64,000 nt of DNA. Origin: ZC4RG29 sp035304385 (GTDB taxonomy: Bacteria > Bacteroidota > Bacteroidia > Cytophagales > Cyclobacteriaceae). Positions 1 to 8,982 of the stretch are shown here, one piece after another. Location of the stretch: positions 1-64,000 of the forward strand of contig DATGQD010000059.1 of assembly GCA_035304385.1 (NCBI GenBank). Direction: 5' to 3'. The translations under genes were made by a program, and so were the position numbers. Below the pieces are notes generated by a model. It worked only from the letters and a program-made list of their open reading frames with translations, ran no database searches and was not told where the DNA came from. Positions within the stretch are counted from its first letter, which is position 1. The number at the start of each line of letters is the position of its first letter.

Positions 1-2757
1 AGTTTCAACTATACGCTTACTAATCCGGATGGTTCAGGTGGCATTATCTCTGGAAACCAGGATTTGTGTATGTCTACGCTTGACCCGGCGCCTTTTACCA
101 GTGTTAGTCCCGCAAACTTTTGCTCCGGATCGCCGACGTACCGATGGGAAGTATTGGATGGCAGCACTTGGATACCGGCTACACCCGCAGGTACCGATGA
201 AACCTATGATATTCCGGCAGGACTTGCTCCCGGTGAATACTCATACCGAAGAGTGGCCATCTTTGGAGCAGTTGAACTAGCTTCCAACGTCGTACAAGTA
301 TCAGCTTATACCCCTATGGGTGATCAGACCTCATATGGTGATAATGCGTGGATCGGGTATGTGTACGACAACGAGCAGGACTGGACTAATGATTACAGGG
401 GCAAGATAGATCGTCCCACCAACTTTGACGAAAGCTTCTGCGCTGGATTCTGTGAGTTCCAAACAGACGGGTGCCCGGTGGAAGCCTCATCATTCTCTGT
501 GCGTTTCAAGAATAGTGTAGATTTTGAATGTGGATCATACCTTATCACAGTCGGGGGAGACGATGGCGTACGCCTGATCGTTGACGGCGAGATTGTGACA
601 GAGTTCGACAAACTTTCGCCACATTCCTACGAAACCTATTCGAAAGTCATGTACTTTGATGGTACACCCGACACGGAGCTCGAGTTGTTATACTTTGAAT
701 CTGGCGGAGCAAATCGCGTATCTTTTTCTGCAGTATTTCTGGGTCCAGGGAATGCCGGGACCATTGGTGGCAATCAATATTCGTGCAATACCGGAATTGT
801 GCCAGGCGTAATAACTAATGTATCAGAAGCTACCGCATGCGCATCCACTCCGATTACTTACCAGTGGCAGTACTCACTCGACGGATTGGGCTGGGTGGAC
901 ATCCCGAGTGCAACCGGGTCCAGCTACACGCCGTCGGATCCGATCGACGTAACTCATTATTATCGTCGCCAGGTAACGATTGACGGATATACCTGGAGCT
1001 CCAATGTCGTTACGGTTGAAGTCGATCCCCCGCAGGGAGACCAGGTAACGTATGGCCAGAATCAGTGGATTGGTTATGTGTACGAGGGCTTCCAGGATGC
1101 CAATCCCTGGGATCCTACCAAGTACCACGGGTATATGATCAGGGAAACGAATTTTGACACGCCGTTTTGCGGTCCAAGCTGTATGCAGCCCATCAACGGG
1201 TGCGATTTCCTGACAGACAACTTTTCGATCAGGTTTCTGAACGAGATGACCCTTGCATGCGGGTACTACAAAATTACCATCGGCTTCAACGGCGGTGGCA
1301 GACTTTACGTCGATGAAAATCCTACCCCCGTTTTGAGTGAGTATTGGATTCATGATCCGTATGAAACCCTCGAGACAACGCTGTATTTCGAGGAAGGCCC
1401 GCACAAATTTCGGTATGAGTATCGTGAAGACTTGCATGGCAATAGGGTATCCTTCAACATCGAGTATCTGGGTGCCGGCATACCCGCAGTACTCGACAAT
1501 AACCAGGTTCTCTGTGCCCCTGACCACGATCCGGCACCGATCATACAATTCGCGCCCGCAGACTTTGAATGTTCCGGTGACACCTCACCAACCCATCAAT
1601 GGCAAATTTCATCGGATCGGGTGAATTGGACAGACATCCCTCTGGCCAACGGTGTCACGTATGACCCTCCGGGTGGCCACACTTTCACCCGATACTACCG
1701 GCGTGTGGATACGGACAACCAGGGAAATGAGCTTATCTCAGATGTTATCGTCATTGGCTACAGTGATGACGACCGTCCCTTAAGCGGATCGGAATTCGGT
1801 ACCGCACCCGAATGGATAGGTCATGTGTATGATGGTATTAACAACTATTCAGACTATCAGGGTAGCTACATTATAACGATGGATGGCAACGGTTTCGACG
1901 AGACTTTCTGCAATCCTGACGAATGTGTCTTCGAGATTGATGGTTGTGATATCTATACAAACTCGTTTACGGTCCAATATCGAACGCGAATCAATCTTCC
2001 GCCAGGATCCTATACCTTTACAATCGGATCCGATGCCCAGGCACGTCTGTGGGTCGACGGTAACCTCGTAGTGGACGACTATACGCCAAGCCACACCTAT
2101 AGAGAAGTTTCCAATACCGTACCACTGGATTTAACTGGTGGAACCTACGAGCTAATCCTCGATTATTCGGAGGGTTTTTTTGAAAACAGGGTTAGCTTCA
2201 GCTATACTTCCGTACCGCTCCCCGTTACCTGGTCGTACTTCAACGGCTATTACGCGGGCGGACAGTCCTTCCTGGAATGGCATACTGCATCTGAAATCAA
2301 CAACGAGGGATTCGAGGTTGAACACAGTGCCGATGGAACCAATTTTGTCAAGATCGGTTGGGTGGAAGGAAATGGCAATACCACCATCGCCCACCAGTAT
2401 CAGTTTGTCCATAACGATCCAAAACCCGGCTGGAACTACTACCGCCTGAAGCAGATCGACTACGACGGCAAGTACGAGTACTCCCGACTCATCCCCGTAT
2501 TCGCCGACGATCTGCCCCGCGTGGAAATCTATCCTAACCCGTTGGTCAATGAAAGACTATACCTCTCACGCGTCAACACCGACCAGCCTGTTCAGGTGAC
2601 GCTTACCAACATGTTAGGTCAGGATCCTTTTGATCTGGTTCAGGACCCCATGCAGCCCACGTGCTTTTACCTCCCGCGCAGACTTGCACCTGGTGTGTAT
2701 CACGCGCGCATTCGGCTCGGTGATGTCGTGCACACCCGAAAGGTGATCGTCGAGTAG
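1..2757 (+). CDS. Secreted multidomain protein with repeated Ig-like/PA14-like modules and T9SS type A sorting domain (5' end outside window)
   Basis: The frame is open from base 1, so the start lies upstream and only the last 918 codons are present. Three copies of a PA14-like module begin near 319, 1036 and 1783, each opening with a version of GDQxxYGxxxWIGYVYD and carrying a Cys-rich segment such as FCAGFCEFQTDGC. Copies two and three are preceded by an Ig-like stretch (YQWQYSLDG, HQWQISSDR). Unit spacing is about 240-250 residues. The end (about 2520 on, VEIYPNPL) is a type A T9SS sorting domain, which in this phylum directs export through the outer membrane and surface anchoring. PA14 domains usually bind carbohydrate, so a surface glycan-binding or adhesive role is inferred. 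No catalytic domain is seen in the visible part. Confidence 0.8.
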   Translation, partial: SFNYTLTNPDGSGGIISGNQDLCMSTLDPAPFTSVSPANFCSGSPTYRWEVLDGSTWIPATPAGTDETYDIPAGLAPGEYSYRRVAIFGAVELASNVVQVSAYTPMGDQTSYGDNAWIGYVYDNEQDWTNDYRGKIDRPTNFDESFCAGFCEFQTDGCPVEASSFSVRFKNSVDFECGSYLITVGGDDGVRLIVDGEIVTEFDKLSPHSYETYSKVMYFDGTPDTELELLYFESGGANRVSFSAVFLGPGNAGTIGGNQYSCNTGIVPGVITNVSEATACASTPITYQWQYSLDGLGWVDIPSATGSSYTPSDPIDVTHYYRRQVTIDGYTWSSNVVTVEVDPPQGDQVTYGQNQWIGYVYEGFQDANPWDPTKYHGYMIRETNFDTPFCGPSCMQPINGCDFLTDNFSIRFLNEMTLACGYYKITIGFNGGGRLYVDENPTPVLSEYWIHDPYETLETTLYFEEGPHKFRYEYREDLHGNRVSFNIEYLGAGIPAVLDNNQVLCAPDHDPAPIIQFAPADFECSGDTSPTHQWQISSDRVNWTDIPLANGVTYDPPGGHTFTRYYRRVDTDNQGNELISDVIVIGYSDDDRPLSGSEFGTAPEWIGHVYDGINNYSDYQGSYIITMDGNGFDETFCNPDECVFEIDGCDIYTNSFTVQYRTRINLPPGSYTFTIGSDAQARLWVDGNLVVDDYTPSHTYREVSNTVPLDLTGGTYELILDYSEGFFENRVSFSYTSVPLPVTWSYFNGYYAGGQSFLEWHTASEINNEGFEVEHSADGTNFVKIGWVEGNGNTTIAHQYQFVHNDPKPGWNYYRLKQIDYDGKYEYSRLIPVFADDLPRVEIYPNPLVNERLYLSRVNTDQPVQVTLTNMLGQDPFDLVQDPMQPTCFYLPRRLAPGVYHARIRLGDVVHTRKVIVE

Positions 2758-2805
2758 CATTCGCGACCATTCATCGGTAACTTAGCAGGTAAACAAGGAG
2801 CTGCC

Positions 2806-3837
2806 ATGAAGGCATACCTGCTTACTGCTACCATGCCGCTTTCGCCGACAACCGCGCCCCTTCAGTTTGGGGAAGTACCTATCCCTGAACCGGGCGACGA
2901 TGAGCTCCTCATCCGTGTATCATGTTGCGGCGTCTGTCATACAGAACTGGATGAAATCGAAGGACGTACGCCTCCGCCAGCTTTCCCGGTGATACCTGGC
3001 CACCAGGTTGTAGGAATTGTCGAACATGCCCCACGGGGACGCTTCAGACCGGGCGACCGTGTAGGCGTCGCGTGGATTTTCTCAGCATGTGGTCAATGCG
3101 AGTATTGCCTGAGAGGCGACGAAAACCTGTGCCCTCAATTCCTTGCCACGGGGCGCGACCGGCACGGGGGATACGCAGAATACATGGTCGTGCCGGAGCG
3201 CTATGCATATCCGATCCCCGACCTGTTTGCCGACGAAGAGGCCGCACCCCTGCTGTGCGCGGGCGCGATAGGCTACCGCTCCCTTATGTTGACCGGTATG
3301 CGCGACGGTCAACGCCTCGGCCTCACAGGCTTCGGCGCCTCAGGCCACCTCGTGCTAAAGATGGCGCGGTTCCTTTTTCCCGCCTCATCCATTTACGTCT
3401 TTGCACGAAGCGAGAACGAACGAAACTTCGCGCGAAGCATCGGCGCCGCGTGGACCGGCAATACCTCAGATACGCCGCCTGAGCCCCTGCATGCCATCAT
3501 CGACACTACCCCCGCGTGGACGCCCATAGTAGCCGCACTCTTGCACCTTCAGCCCGGCGGAAGGCTGGTGATCAATGCCATTCGCAAAGAGTCGGCCGAC
3601 AAGCCTGCGCTTCTTGATTTGGAATACCCTAGCCACCTCTGGTTGGAAAAGGAAATTAAGTCTGTCGCCAACATCACGCGAAAGGACGTTGAGGAATTCC
3701 TTATGCTTGCAGCGCGCGCTGGAATAAAACCAGACCATGAGGTTTACCGTTTCGAAGATGCCAATCAGGCTCTCCTAGATCTGAGGTTTAAGCCCGCGAA
3801 GGGAGCGAGGGTACTTAGGGTGAGGGGTGAACGGTGA
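2806..3837 (+). CDS. Zinc-dependent alcohol dehydrogenase (MDR family)
   Basis: A 343-residue medium-chain dehydrogenase. The catalytic zinc site is visible as CGVCHTE (about residues 40-46) and GHQVVG (66-71), and the structural zinc site as the four-cysteine lobe ACGQCEYCLRGDENLC (94-110). A nucleotide-binding loop LTGFGASGH follows near residue 173. The usual GHE of the family is GHQ here. The reaction is expected to be NAD(P)-linked interconversion of an alcohol and an aldehyde in the cytoplasm; the substrate cannot be told. A good Shine-Dalgarno sequence (aaggag, six bases before the ATG) supports the start. It stands alone, 48 bases after the secreted PA14 protein, with no partner gene. 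Confidence 0.88.
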   Translation: MKAYLLTATMPLSPTTAPLQFGEVPIPEPGDDELLIRVSCCGVCHTELDEIEGRTPPPAFPVIPGHQVVGIVEHAPRGRFRPGDRVGVAWIFSACGQCEYCLRGDENLCPQFLATGRDRHGGYAEYMVVPERYAYPIPDLFADEEAAPLLCAGAIGYRSLMLTGMRDGQRLGLTGFGASGHLVLKMARFLFPASSIYVFARSENERNFARSIGAAWTGNTSDTPPEPLHAIIDTTPAWTPIVAALLHLQPGGRLVINAIRKESADKPALLDLEYPSHLWLEKEIKSVANITRKDVEEFLMLAARAGIKPDHEVYRFEDANQALLDLRFKPAKGARVLRVRGER

Positions 3838-3904
3838 TTAGTAGGGAGGAGTAAGAAGGTAATCAGTAGTCGGTGGTCGGTAGAGCTACTGACTACCAAG
3901 TACC

Positions 3905-3912
3905 TACATTTG
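3905..3912 (+). promoter_or_regulatory. Possible -7 promoter element for the ceramidase-like gene
   Basis: TACATTTG matches the Bacteroidota -7 consensus TAnnTTTG exactly and lies 46 bases before the ATG at 3959. No TTG was found at the usual distance upstream, so only half of the promoter is supported. The bases just before it (3838-3904) are a low-complexity run of GGTAG/AGTCGG words. Confidence 0.3.
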
Positions 3913-3958
3913 GCCCCCCATTGCTGTCCTTCCAGAATAGTGGCATCTTGCACCCGTT

Positions 3959-5314
3959 ATGTTTGGTTTTCTGCTGCGGTTTATAATGAGGCTGGTCGCG
4001 ATGCTGATCATCGCGATTCTTGTATTCATCGCTGTTTCAGTAGTACCTATCGACAAGACCTCTCCTCCCGAACAGGATTTCTACGAAATAATGCAGCAGC
4101 ATTTGCAGGCTGCAGATACCGTTACAATACCCCGCCCACAGTCGGGATTCAGTGTGGGTTACGCGAGGTTGAACATCACGCCATCATACCCGACGTCGAT
4201 GGCCGGAAGCGGGCTGCGACGCCTGCGTTATGAAGGCGTGCACGATTCGATATACGTCAATTGTGTCGTCATCGACAATGGCATGAGAAAGGTGGCGATC
4301 GTATCACTGGATATGCTCCTGGTTCCCCCCGAAGTGACGGCTGCTTTGAACGCCGCGTTGGATGGGACGGGATTTAGCCTGGATAACACTTACCTCTCTG
4401 CAACGCACACACATAGCAGCATCGGCAACTGGGGTAAACGGCTCTCGGGATATCTGTACAGCGGTCCCTACGACGAGCAGCTCGTCGCAGATCTCACTTC
4501 CCGAATTGTTGAATCGATAAAACAGGCAGATCGATCGAAGTTACCCTCCCAACTCTTCGCGGGACAAGAACCGGTGACCGGCATGCTGTATAACCGCGTC
4601 GCGCGCGAGGCCGGAACGCTTGACTCTATGTTGCGCGTGATAGAAATACGACGTCCGACCGACACACTCCTGATCGCGAGTTTTGCAGGTCATGCGACGT
4701 GCGATGCTTCGGGAAGCAAATACCTTTCACGAGACTACCCCGGTGTCTTTACCGATGCCGTCGAACGAAATGGCTATGCATTCGCCATGTTCATGGCCGG
4801 CGCTGTGGGAAGCCATGGTTGCAGAAGTGGCACCCGCGGTATGGAGGCCGTGCATTCCGTAGGCACGAAACTCGCCGAAATCTTTCTGGCTGGGCGTGAT
4901 ATCCTTCAACGCGTAACAGATTCTTCACTGGTGATGACAAGAACGCCGCTGGAGCTGGGTGAACCTCAATTCAAAGTGGCGAAAGACTGGCGGATCAGGC
5001 CATGGCTGTTCCGGTCATTGTTCGGCGTTTCGTCGCCTGAGCTTACGACGCTGAGGATTGGTACCGTGATGTTGCTTGGGACACCGTGCGACTTTTCCGG
5101 GGAACTTATGCCGCCAATTGACTCCGCCGCGGCGGCACATGATATGCAGGCTATGGTGACCAGCTTCAACGGTCAATACATTGGATACATAACCGCCGAC
5201 CAATGGTATGACGTAGACCATTATGAAACGCGCCTAATGAACTGGTATGGTCCCGGCAACGGTGCATATGTCACCGAAAGTCTTGTAAGCCTTGTCGATG
5301 CCCTGGCGGAATGA
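3959..5314 (+). CDS. Neutral/alkaline ceramidase N-terminal domain protein, membrane-anchored
   Basis: A 451-residue protein with one hydrophobic N-terminal segment (about residues 2-25) that should act as an anchor or uncleaved signal. The rest resembles the N-terminal catalytic domain of neutral ceramidase: GYARLNITPSYPTSMAG, then VAIVSLDMLLVP, a His pair in SATHTHSSIGNW (about residue 143), AGHATCDASG, and FMAGAVGSHG at the place of the nucleophilic serine loop. The C-terminal Ig-like domain of full ceramidases (over 600 residues) is missing, as in many bacterial members annotated only by the N-terminal domain. An amidase acting on a lipid amide or other envelope compound is inferred; ceramide itself is unproven. 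Bacteroidota make sphingolipids and sulfonolipids, so such a substrate is plausible. Its stop lies one base before the hrpB start. Confidence 0.78.
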   Translation: MFGFLLRFIMRLVAMLIIAILVFIAVSVVPIDKTSPPEQDFYEIMQQHLQAADTVTIPRPQSGFSVGYARLNITPSYPTSMAGSGLRRLRYEGVHDSIYVNCVVIDNGMRKVAIVSLDMLLVPPEVTAALNAALDGTGFSLDNTYLSATHTHSSIGNWGKRLSGYLYSGPYDEQLVADLTSRIVESIKQADRSKLPSQLFAGQEPVTGMLYNRVAREAGTLDSMLRVIEIRRPTDTLLIASFAGHATCDASGSKYLSRDYPGVFTDAVERNGYAFAMFMAGAVGSHGCRSGTRGMEAVHSVGTKLAEIFLAGRDILQRVTDSSLVMTRTPLELGEPQFKVAKDWRIRPWLFRSLFGVSSPELTTLRIGTVMLLGTPCDFSGELMPPIDSAAAAHDMQAMVTSFNGQYIGYITADQWYDVDHYETRLMNWYGPGNGAYVTESLVSLVDALAE

Positions 5315-5315
5315 G

Positions 5316-7793
5316 ATGAAGTACCCTGTTCTCGATATTCTTGCCGAGATCCGGACGACCCTCGCCGATAACCCGATCGCTATTCTTCAGGCGCCGCCCG
5401 GTGCAGGAAAATCGACAGTACTTCCACTCCACTTGTTGGATGAACCGTGGTTACAAGGCAGAAAGATCATTATGCTGGAACCGCGGCGGCTTGCCGCGCG
5501 TGCGGTGGCACAGCGGATGGCTGTAATGCTCGGCGAAGATGTAGGCCAGACTGTCGGCTACAGCGTACGCTTTGAAAGCAGGACCAGCCGCCAAACCCGT
5601 ATCCATGTCGTTACGGAAGGTGTGATGACGCGGATGATTCAACCGCATGAGAGTCTCGAGGACACTGGACTGGTCATTTTCGACGAATTCCATGAAAGAA
5701 GTCTTCAGTCCGACCTCGCTCTGGCTCTTTGCCTGAAGATTCGCGAGCAAAGCCGGCCCGATCTGAGAATCCTCATCATGTCGGCAACCCTGGATAGCGA
5801 TGCAATCGCTGAAAGACTAAACCGGGCACCAGTTGTAACAAGCCGCGGACGTGAATTTCCCGTTCAACTCATCTATCGTAACGACGGGAGCGATGCACAC
5901 GTGTCAGTCCGCGTTTCCGCTGCATGCCGGCAGGCAATACGGGAGCAAAAGGGCGACATCCTCGTGTTCCTGCCGGGCTCTGCCGAAATTCGCCGCACCC
6001 TTGAAATACTCGAAGGCGAATATCCTGAGCTGGTGGTATTGCCGTTGTACGGCGACTTGTCGTTCGAAGCCCAGCAGCGTGCTATTGAACCCGATCCTCG
6101 GGGTAGACGTAAGGTCGTGCTCGCGACGTCCATCGCAGAGACGTCGTTAACCATTGAAGGCATATCCGTCGTGATAGACAGCGGTCTTTCCCGAGTGCCG
6201 CGATTTAATGCGAGGACAGGGCTTACCCGTCTTACTACGGTCGCAGTAACCCAGGATGCCGCCGATCAACGCGCCGGTCGTGCGGGCCGTCTCGGTCCCG
6301 GAGTGTGTTACCGTCTTTGGAGTGAGCGTTCCCACAAAAACCTGGTGCCTGCCCGGATACCAGAAATTGAAGACGACGATCTTGCACCCCTCGTTCTCAC
6401 TCTTGCGTCGTATGGAATCAGGAACACCGGCGAACTCACGTGGATAACCCCACCACCTCAGGGGCATCTTAGCCAGGCCATTGATTTGCTCCAACAGTTG
6501 GGTGCTCTGGAAGACGATCGGATCACACCTCGCGGCAGAGAAATGGCACAGCTTCCGACGCATCCCCGGATAGCGCACATGCTTACGGAGGCGACGAATC
6601 AAGAGGGTATGCTGTCTTTGGCTATCGATTGTGCTGCCCTTTTGGAAGAGCGCGATCCGATGCCCCTTCAGTATGGTGCTGACATTGCTATTCGCGTGGA
6701 TGAGCTTCGCAAGTTCAGGCGGAAAGAACCGTTCGCCGGTGACCGACGCGTAATGGAGCGCATTGAAAGACTGGTGACCCAATGGCGTAAGATTCTGAAG
6801 GCCCCGGTCGACAGTGCATCTTTCGCGCACGATGACGTTGGTGCATTGCTTTTGTACGCGTATCCGGACCGCATAGCACGGCAGGTTGAACGTCAGGGCA
6901 ACTTGTACAAACTCATCAACGGAAGGATGGCACGGCTTTCCGCTGGCGATCCGATGGTCGGCGCGTCGTGGCTTATTGCTGCCCACCTGGATGCAGGCGA
7001 TGCCGAAGGGAGAATATTTCTGGCCGCTGCTATTGATCCGGTGCAACTTATTCCCATATCCGTTGATGTTGAGCTCGTGCGGTGGGACGATACCCACGAA
7101 AGGATTGTAGGCGCGATGGAAACCCGAGTTGGCGCGCTTGTTCTTGAACATCGCCAACTCATGCGTATCAGTACAGAGCGGCGGTGTGCTGTGATCTGTG
7201 ATATGATTCGGGAAAAAGGCCTCAGGGTGTTGGACTGGCCGGAGGCATTTGAGCAATGGCGGGCACGTGTGATGAGCCTTCGCCGATGGAACCCGGAGGA
7301 ATCGTGGCCCGACGTGAGTGATGAAAGGCTGCTGGAGACGCTTGAGACGTGGCTCGGTCCTTATCTCGATAGTGTGAGCAGTCTGCAAGATCTTCAGCGC
7401 ATCGGAACGGATGCTGCGGCAAGCTCACTGCTTTCGTGGGACGAGCAGCAGCGACTTGATACGCTAGCCCCAATGCGAATCAAGGTGCCGAGTGGTTCGG
7501 AAATAAAGTTGAAGTACGGTAGCGACGGGCGTCCACCAGTGCTGGAGGTGCGGCTCCAGGAAATATTCGGCTGGATGGATACCCCTTCAATTAATGCAGG
7601 CCGAACGAAGGTGCTATTGCATCTCTTGTCGCCGGGCTTTCGGCTTGTGCAGGTAACGGGCGACCTCCCTAGTTTTTGGAACACGGGTTATGCGGAAGTG
7701 AAGAAGGAGTTGAGGCGAAGGTATCCGAAGCATTCCTGGCCGGATGATCCGCGCACCGCCGTGGCTGTCCGTGGTGCGGTGAGGAAACGATAA
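5316..7793 (+). CDS. hrpB: ATP-dependent RNA helicase HrpB
   Basis: A DEAH-type superfamily 2 helicase of about 825 residues. Motif I is APPGAGKST, motif II is DEFH in IFDEFHERSLQSDLAL, motif III is SATL, and motif VI is QRAGRAGRLGPG. The C-terminal half has the helicase-associated region and HrpB-specific tail. I chose the ATG at 5316, two bases after the ceramidase stop, because the protein then begins MKYPVLDILAEI, like other HrpB proteins. Upstream in-frame starts exist at 5298 (ATG) and 5292 (TTG). HrpB is a conserved but non-essential bacterial helicase of poorly defined role. Translation is probably coupled to the gene before it. A 413-codon antisense frame inside it is a shadow. Confidence 0.93.
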   Translation: MKYPVLDILAEIRTTLADNPIAILQAPPGAGKSTVLPLHLLDEPWLQGRKIIMLEPRRLAARAVAQRMAVMLGEDVGQTVGYSVRFESRTSRQTRIHVVTEGVMTRMIQPHESLEDTGLVIFDEFHERSLQSDLALALCLKIREQSRPDLRILIMSATLDSDAIAERLNRAPVVTSRGREFPVQLIYRNDGSDAHVSVRVSAACRQAIREQKGDILVFLPGSAEIRRTLEILEGEYPELVVLPLYGDLSFEAQQRAIEPDPRGRRKVVLATSIAETSLTIEGISVVIDSGLSRVPRFNARTGLTRLTTVAVTQDAADQRAGRAGRLGPGVCYRLWSERSHKNLVPARIPEIEDDDLAPLVLTLASYGIRNTGELTWITPPPQGHLSQAIDLLQQLGALEDDRITPRGREMAQLPTHPRIAHMLTEATNQEGMLSLAIDCAALLEERDPMPLQYGADIAIRVDELRKFRRKEPFAGDRRVMERIERLVTQWRKILKAPVDSASFAHDDVGALLLYAYPDRIARQVERQGNLYKLINGRMARLSAGDPMVGASWLIAAHLDAGDAEGRIFLAAAIDPVQLIPISVDVELVRWDDTHERIVGAMETRVGALVLEHRQLMRISTERRCAVICDMIREKGLRVLDWPEAFEQWRARVMSLRRWNPEESWPDVSDERLLETLETWLGPYLDSVSSLQDLQRIGTDAAASSLLSWDEQQRLDTLAPMRIKVPSGSEIKLKYGSDGRPPVLEVRLQEIFGWMDTPSINAGRTKVLLHLLSPGFRLVQVTGDLPSFWNTGYAEVKKELRRRYPKHSWPDDPRTAVAVRGAVRKR

Positions 7794-7809
7794 TGGAAAG
7801 GGAGGAAAC

Positions 7810-7840
7810 AAAAAAACCGTCCCAACTGCGAGACGGTTTT
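7810..7840 (-). terminator. Rho-independent terminator of the lysine-rich gene
   Basis: Read on the minus strand, AAAACCGTC pairs with GACGGTTTT around an 11-base loop and runs into a stretch of seven T. It lies 31 bases past the stop of the lysine-rich gene. On the plus strand the matching A and T runs also make it a usable terminator behind hrpB. Confidence 0.65.
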
Positions 7841-7870
7841 CATCTTCAAAGATCGAAGATCTTTGCGCCG

Positions 7871-7969
7871 TTATTTTTTCTTCTTAGCGGCCTTTTTCTT
7901 CTTAGCGGCTTTCTTCTTAGTAGCTTTCTTCTTAGCTACTTTCTTTTTCGCTGCTTTCTTCTTTGCCAT
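7871..7969 (-). CDS. Short lysine/alanine-rich histone H1-like protein
   Basis: A 32-codon gene: start at 7969, TAA at 7871-7873. The product contains only Met, Ala, Lys, Val and Thr; 21 of 32 residues are lysine, in runs of three or four separated by Ala-Ala, Val-Ala or Ala-Thr (begins MAKKKAAKKKVA). Codons alternate AAG and AAA within the runs, which looks like selection against slippage rather than simple-repeat DNA. It has its own terminator downstream and a TAnnTTTG element upstream (7992-7999). Small Lys/Ala/Pro proteins like the tails of eukaryotic H1 occur in Bacteroidota and bind DNA or RNA through charge, so a nucleoid or RNA-binding role is inferred. This one lacks the prolines and the extra domain many relatives have. 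Confidence 0.72.
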   Translation of the reverse strand: MAKKKAAKKKVAKKKATKKKAAKKKKAAKKKK

Positions 7970-7991
7970 AGCGTTGAAAGTTTTGGTTAAA

Positions 7992-7999
7992 CAAAGTTA
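7992..7999 (-). promoter_or_regulatory. Probable -7 promoter element of the lysine-rich gene
   Basis: On the minus strand this reads TAACTTTG, an exact TAnnTTTG. It lies 22 bases before the ATG at 7969, which would give a short leader. The region upstream is AT-rich, but a clear TTG -33 element is absent. Confidence 0.42.
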
Positions 8000-8780
8000 C
8001 AATTGTGGTTTGAAATTAATACATACTTTTTTAAATACCAAAATTTGCATTTTGGTTAGACCGTTACTATACCATCGTAACGTTCATCACCTTCGCTACC
8101 AACCGCACACATCGCATGTATGTTTTTGTTTAAGTATGTAACATTCGTGATTGTTGTGATGTATGCTTTCGTATGATGATAAAGTGATCGCGAACGACTA
8201 AGAAAGTTTAGTCACTTCAATCCAATTTTGAAGACGCCGCTTCGATGTGTGGTGCGTTAACAATAAAAATCTTCAAATTCATGCTTCTTTTGCGGGTTTT
8301 TAACTCTTGATGATTTCGTCATCGTAAGTTGCGATAGCATAAGTGTGATCAAAGCGATCATGCGGCAACACGTGTCGATAGCACGTGTTCATTGACTTTC
8401 TTCATTGATGTATCATGTGGCGATAGACGCGTGTGCTTGTAGGATTTTTCAACCGCAACTCTTGTCGAACGATGCGGTGGGACCGCTAAAAAAATTTTTT
8501 GGAAAGGAGAGAAAATCTCTGAAAATGGTTGCGAAGTAAGGGGTGAGGCCTGCAGCATGTTCGGACGGTCCAGTGGTTATGAAGGCATAACCGGCTGCTT
8601 CATGACGAAGGCAAGTGCGTGATAGCACTTGCATGTTGAGCGGTAGGTTGCTACCCTACTTTGCGAAACCGAAAGTGTTGCGCTACGGAATCTTCGCCGC
8701 TCCCGGCATGTTTACCCGATGGATATCGGATACTCCGACGGGCGCGATCAATTTTGGAGAGGGACAACTATTAAATCCTA
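8000..8780. other. Gene-free region with many adjacent short hairpins; possible structured RNA
   Basis: No convincing reading frame exists here on either strand. The first part (8000-8180) is AT-rich. From about 8180 to 8655 there are many perfect short inverted repeats: GACTAA/TTAGTC (8196-8213), GATGA/TCATC (8309-8323), TGATC/GATCA (8346-8360), AACACGTG/CACGTGTT (8367-8389), GCGGT/ACCGC (8474-8486), AGAG/CTCT (8508-8520), GGTTATG/CATAACC (8575-8592), CTTC/GAAG (8598-8610), GCAAGTGC/GCACTTGC (8611-8632) and GGTAG/CTACC (8642-8655). The word CGATAGCA or a one- or two-base variant recurs at 8332, 8376, 8421 and 8619. I could not match it to tmRNA, RNase P, 6S or SRP RNA. An undescribed non-coding RNA or a cluster of decayed palindromic repeats are the two readings. 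Confidence 0.4.
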
Positions 8781-8788
8781 AATAATTC

Positions 8789-8796
8789 TAATTTTG
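8789..8796 (+). promoter_or_regulatory. Probable -7 promoter element for tRNA-Arg(CCG)
   Basis: TAATTTTG is an exact TAnnTTTG match 35 bases before the first base of the mature tRNA, a normal leader length for a single tRNA gene. No TTG is at the expected -33 spacing. Confidence 0.45.
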
Positions 8797-8831
8797 CAGC
8801 TCCTATTCTGCCGGAAAACGATCCGGTACAT

Positions 8832-8903
8832 GGCTCCGTAGTTTAATGGATAGAACGAGAGATTCCGGTTCTCTTGGTGGGGGTTCGATTCCCTCCGGGG
8901 CTA
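8832..8903 (+). tRNA. tRNA-Arg (anticodon CCG)
   Basis: A full cloverleaf can be drawn: acceptor GGCTCCG with CGGGGCT (first pair G-T), D arm with GTTTAATGGATAGAAC, anticodon stem AGAGA/TCTCT around the loop TTCCGGT (anticodon CCG), and T arm with TTCGATT. The discriminator base is A at 8903. The CCA end is not encoded. It reads the CGG codon and stands alone. Confidence 0.92.
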
Positions 8904-8982
8904 CTGAAGCGGGAAGGGGTCACCTACGATCCCTTCCTTAATTTTTTCCCTAATTCATTGTTTTTCAGTGCCTCTGAGGGCC

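Noticed and set aside
874..1548. 224-codon frame on the minus strand
   Set aside because: Antisense to the PA14-like protein gene, no domain, no promoter or ribosome site.
6147..7388. 413-codon open frame on the minus strand
   Set aside because: It lies wholly inside hrpB in antisense; its translation has no recognisable domain and hrpB is intact with all motifs.
8358..8634. Two overlapping minus-strand frames of 60-66 codons in the gene-free region
   Set aside because: Composition is not protein-like, and the frames are broken by the many hairpins; no family likeness.
8000..8780. tmRNA, RNase P RNA, 6S RNA or SRP RNA
   Set aside because: No TTCGATTCCC T-arm with CCA end, no GAGGAAAGTCC block, no long single rod with a central bubble and no GGAAG-type SRP tip could be found on either strand before the tRNA.
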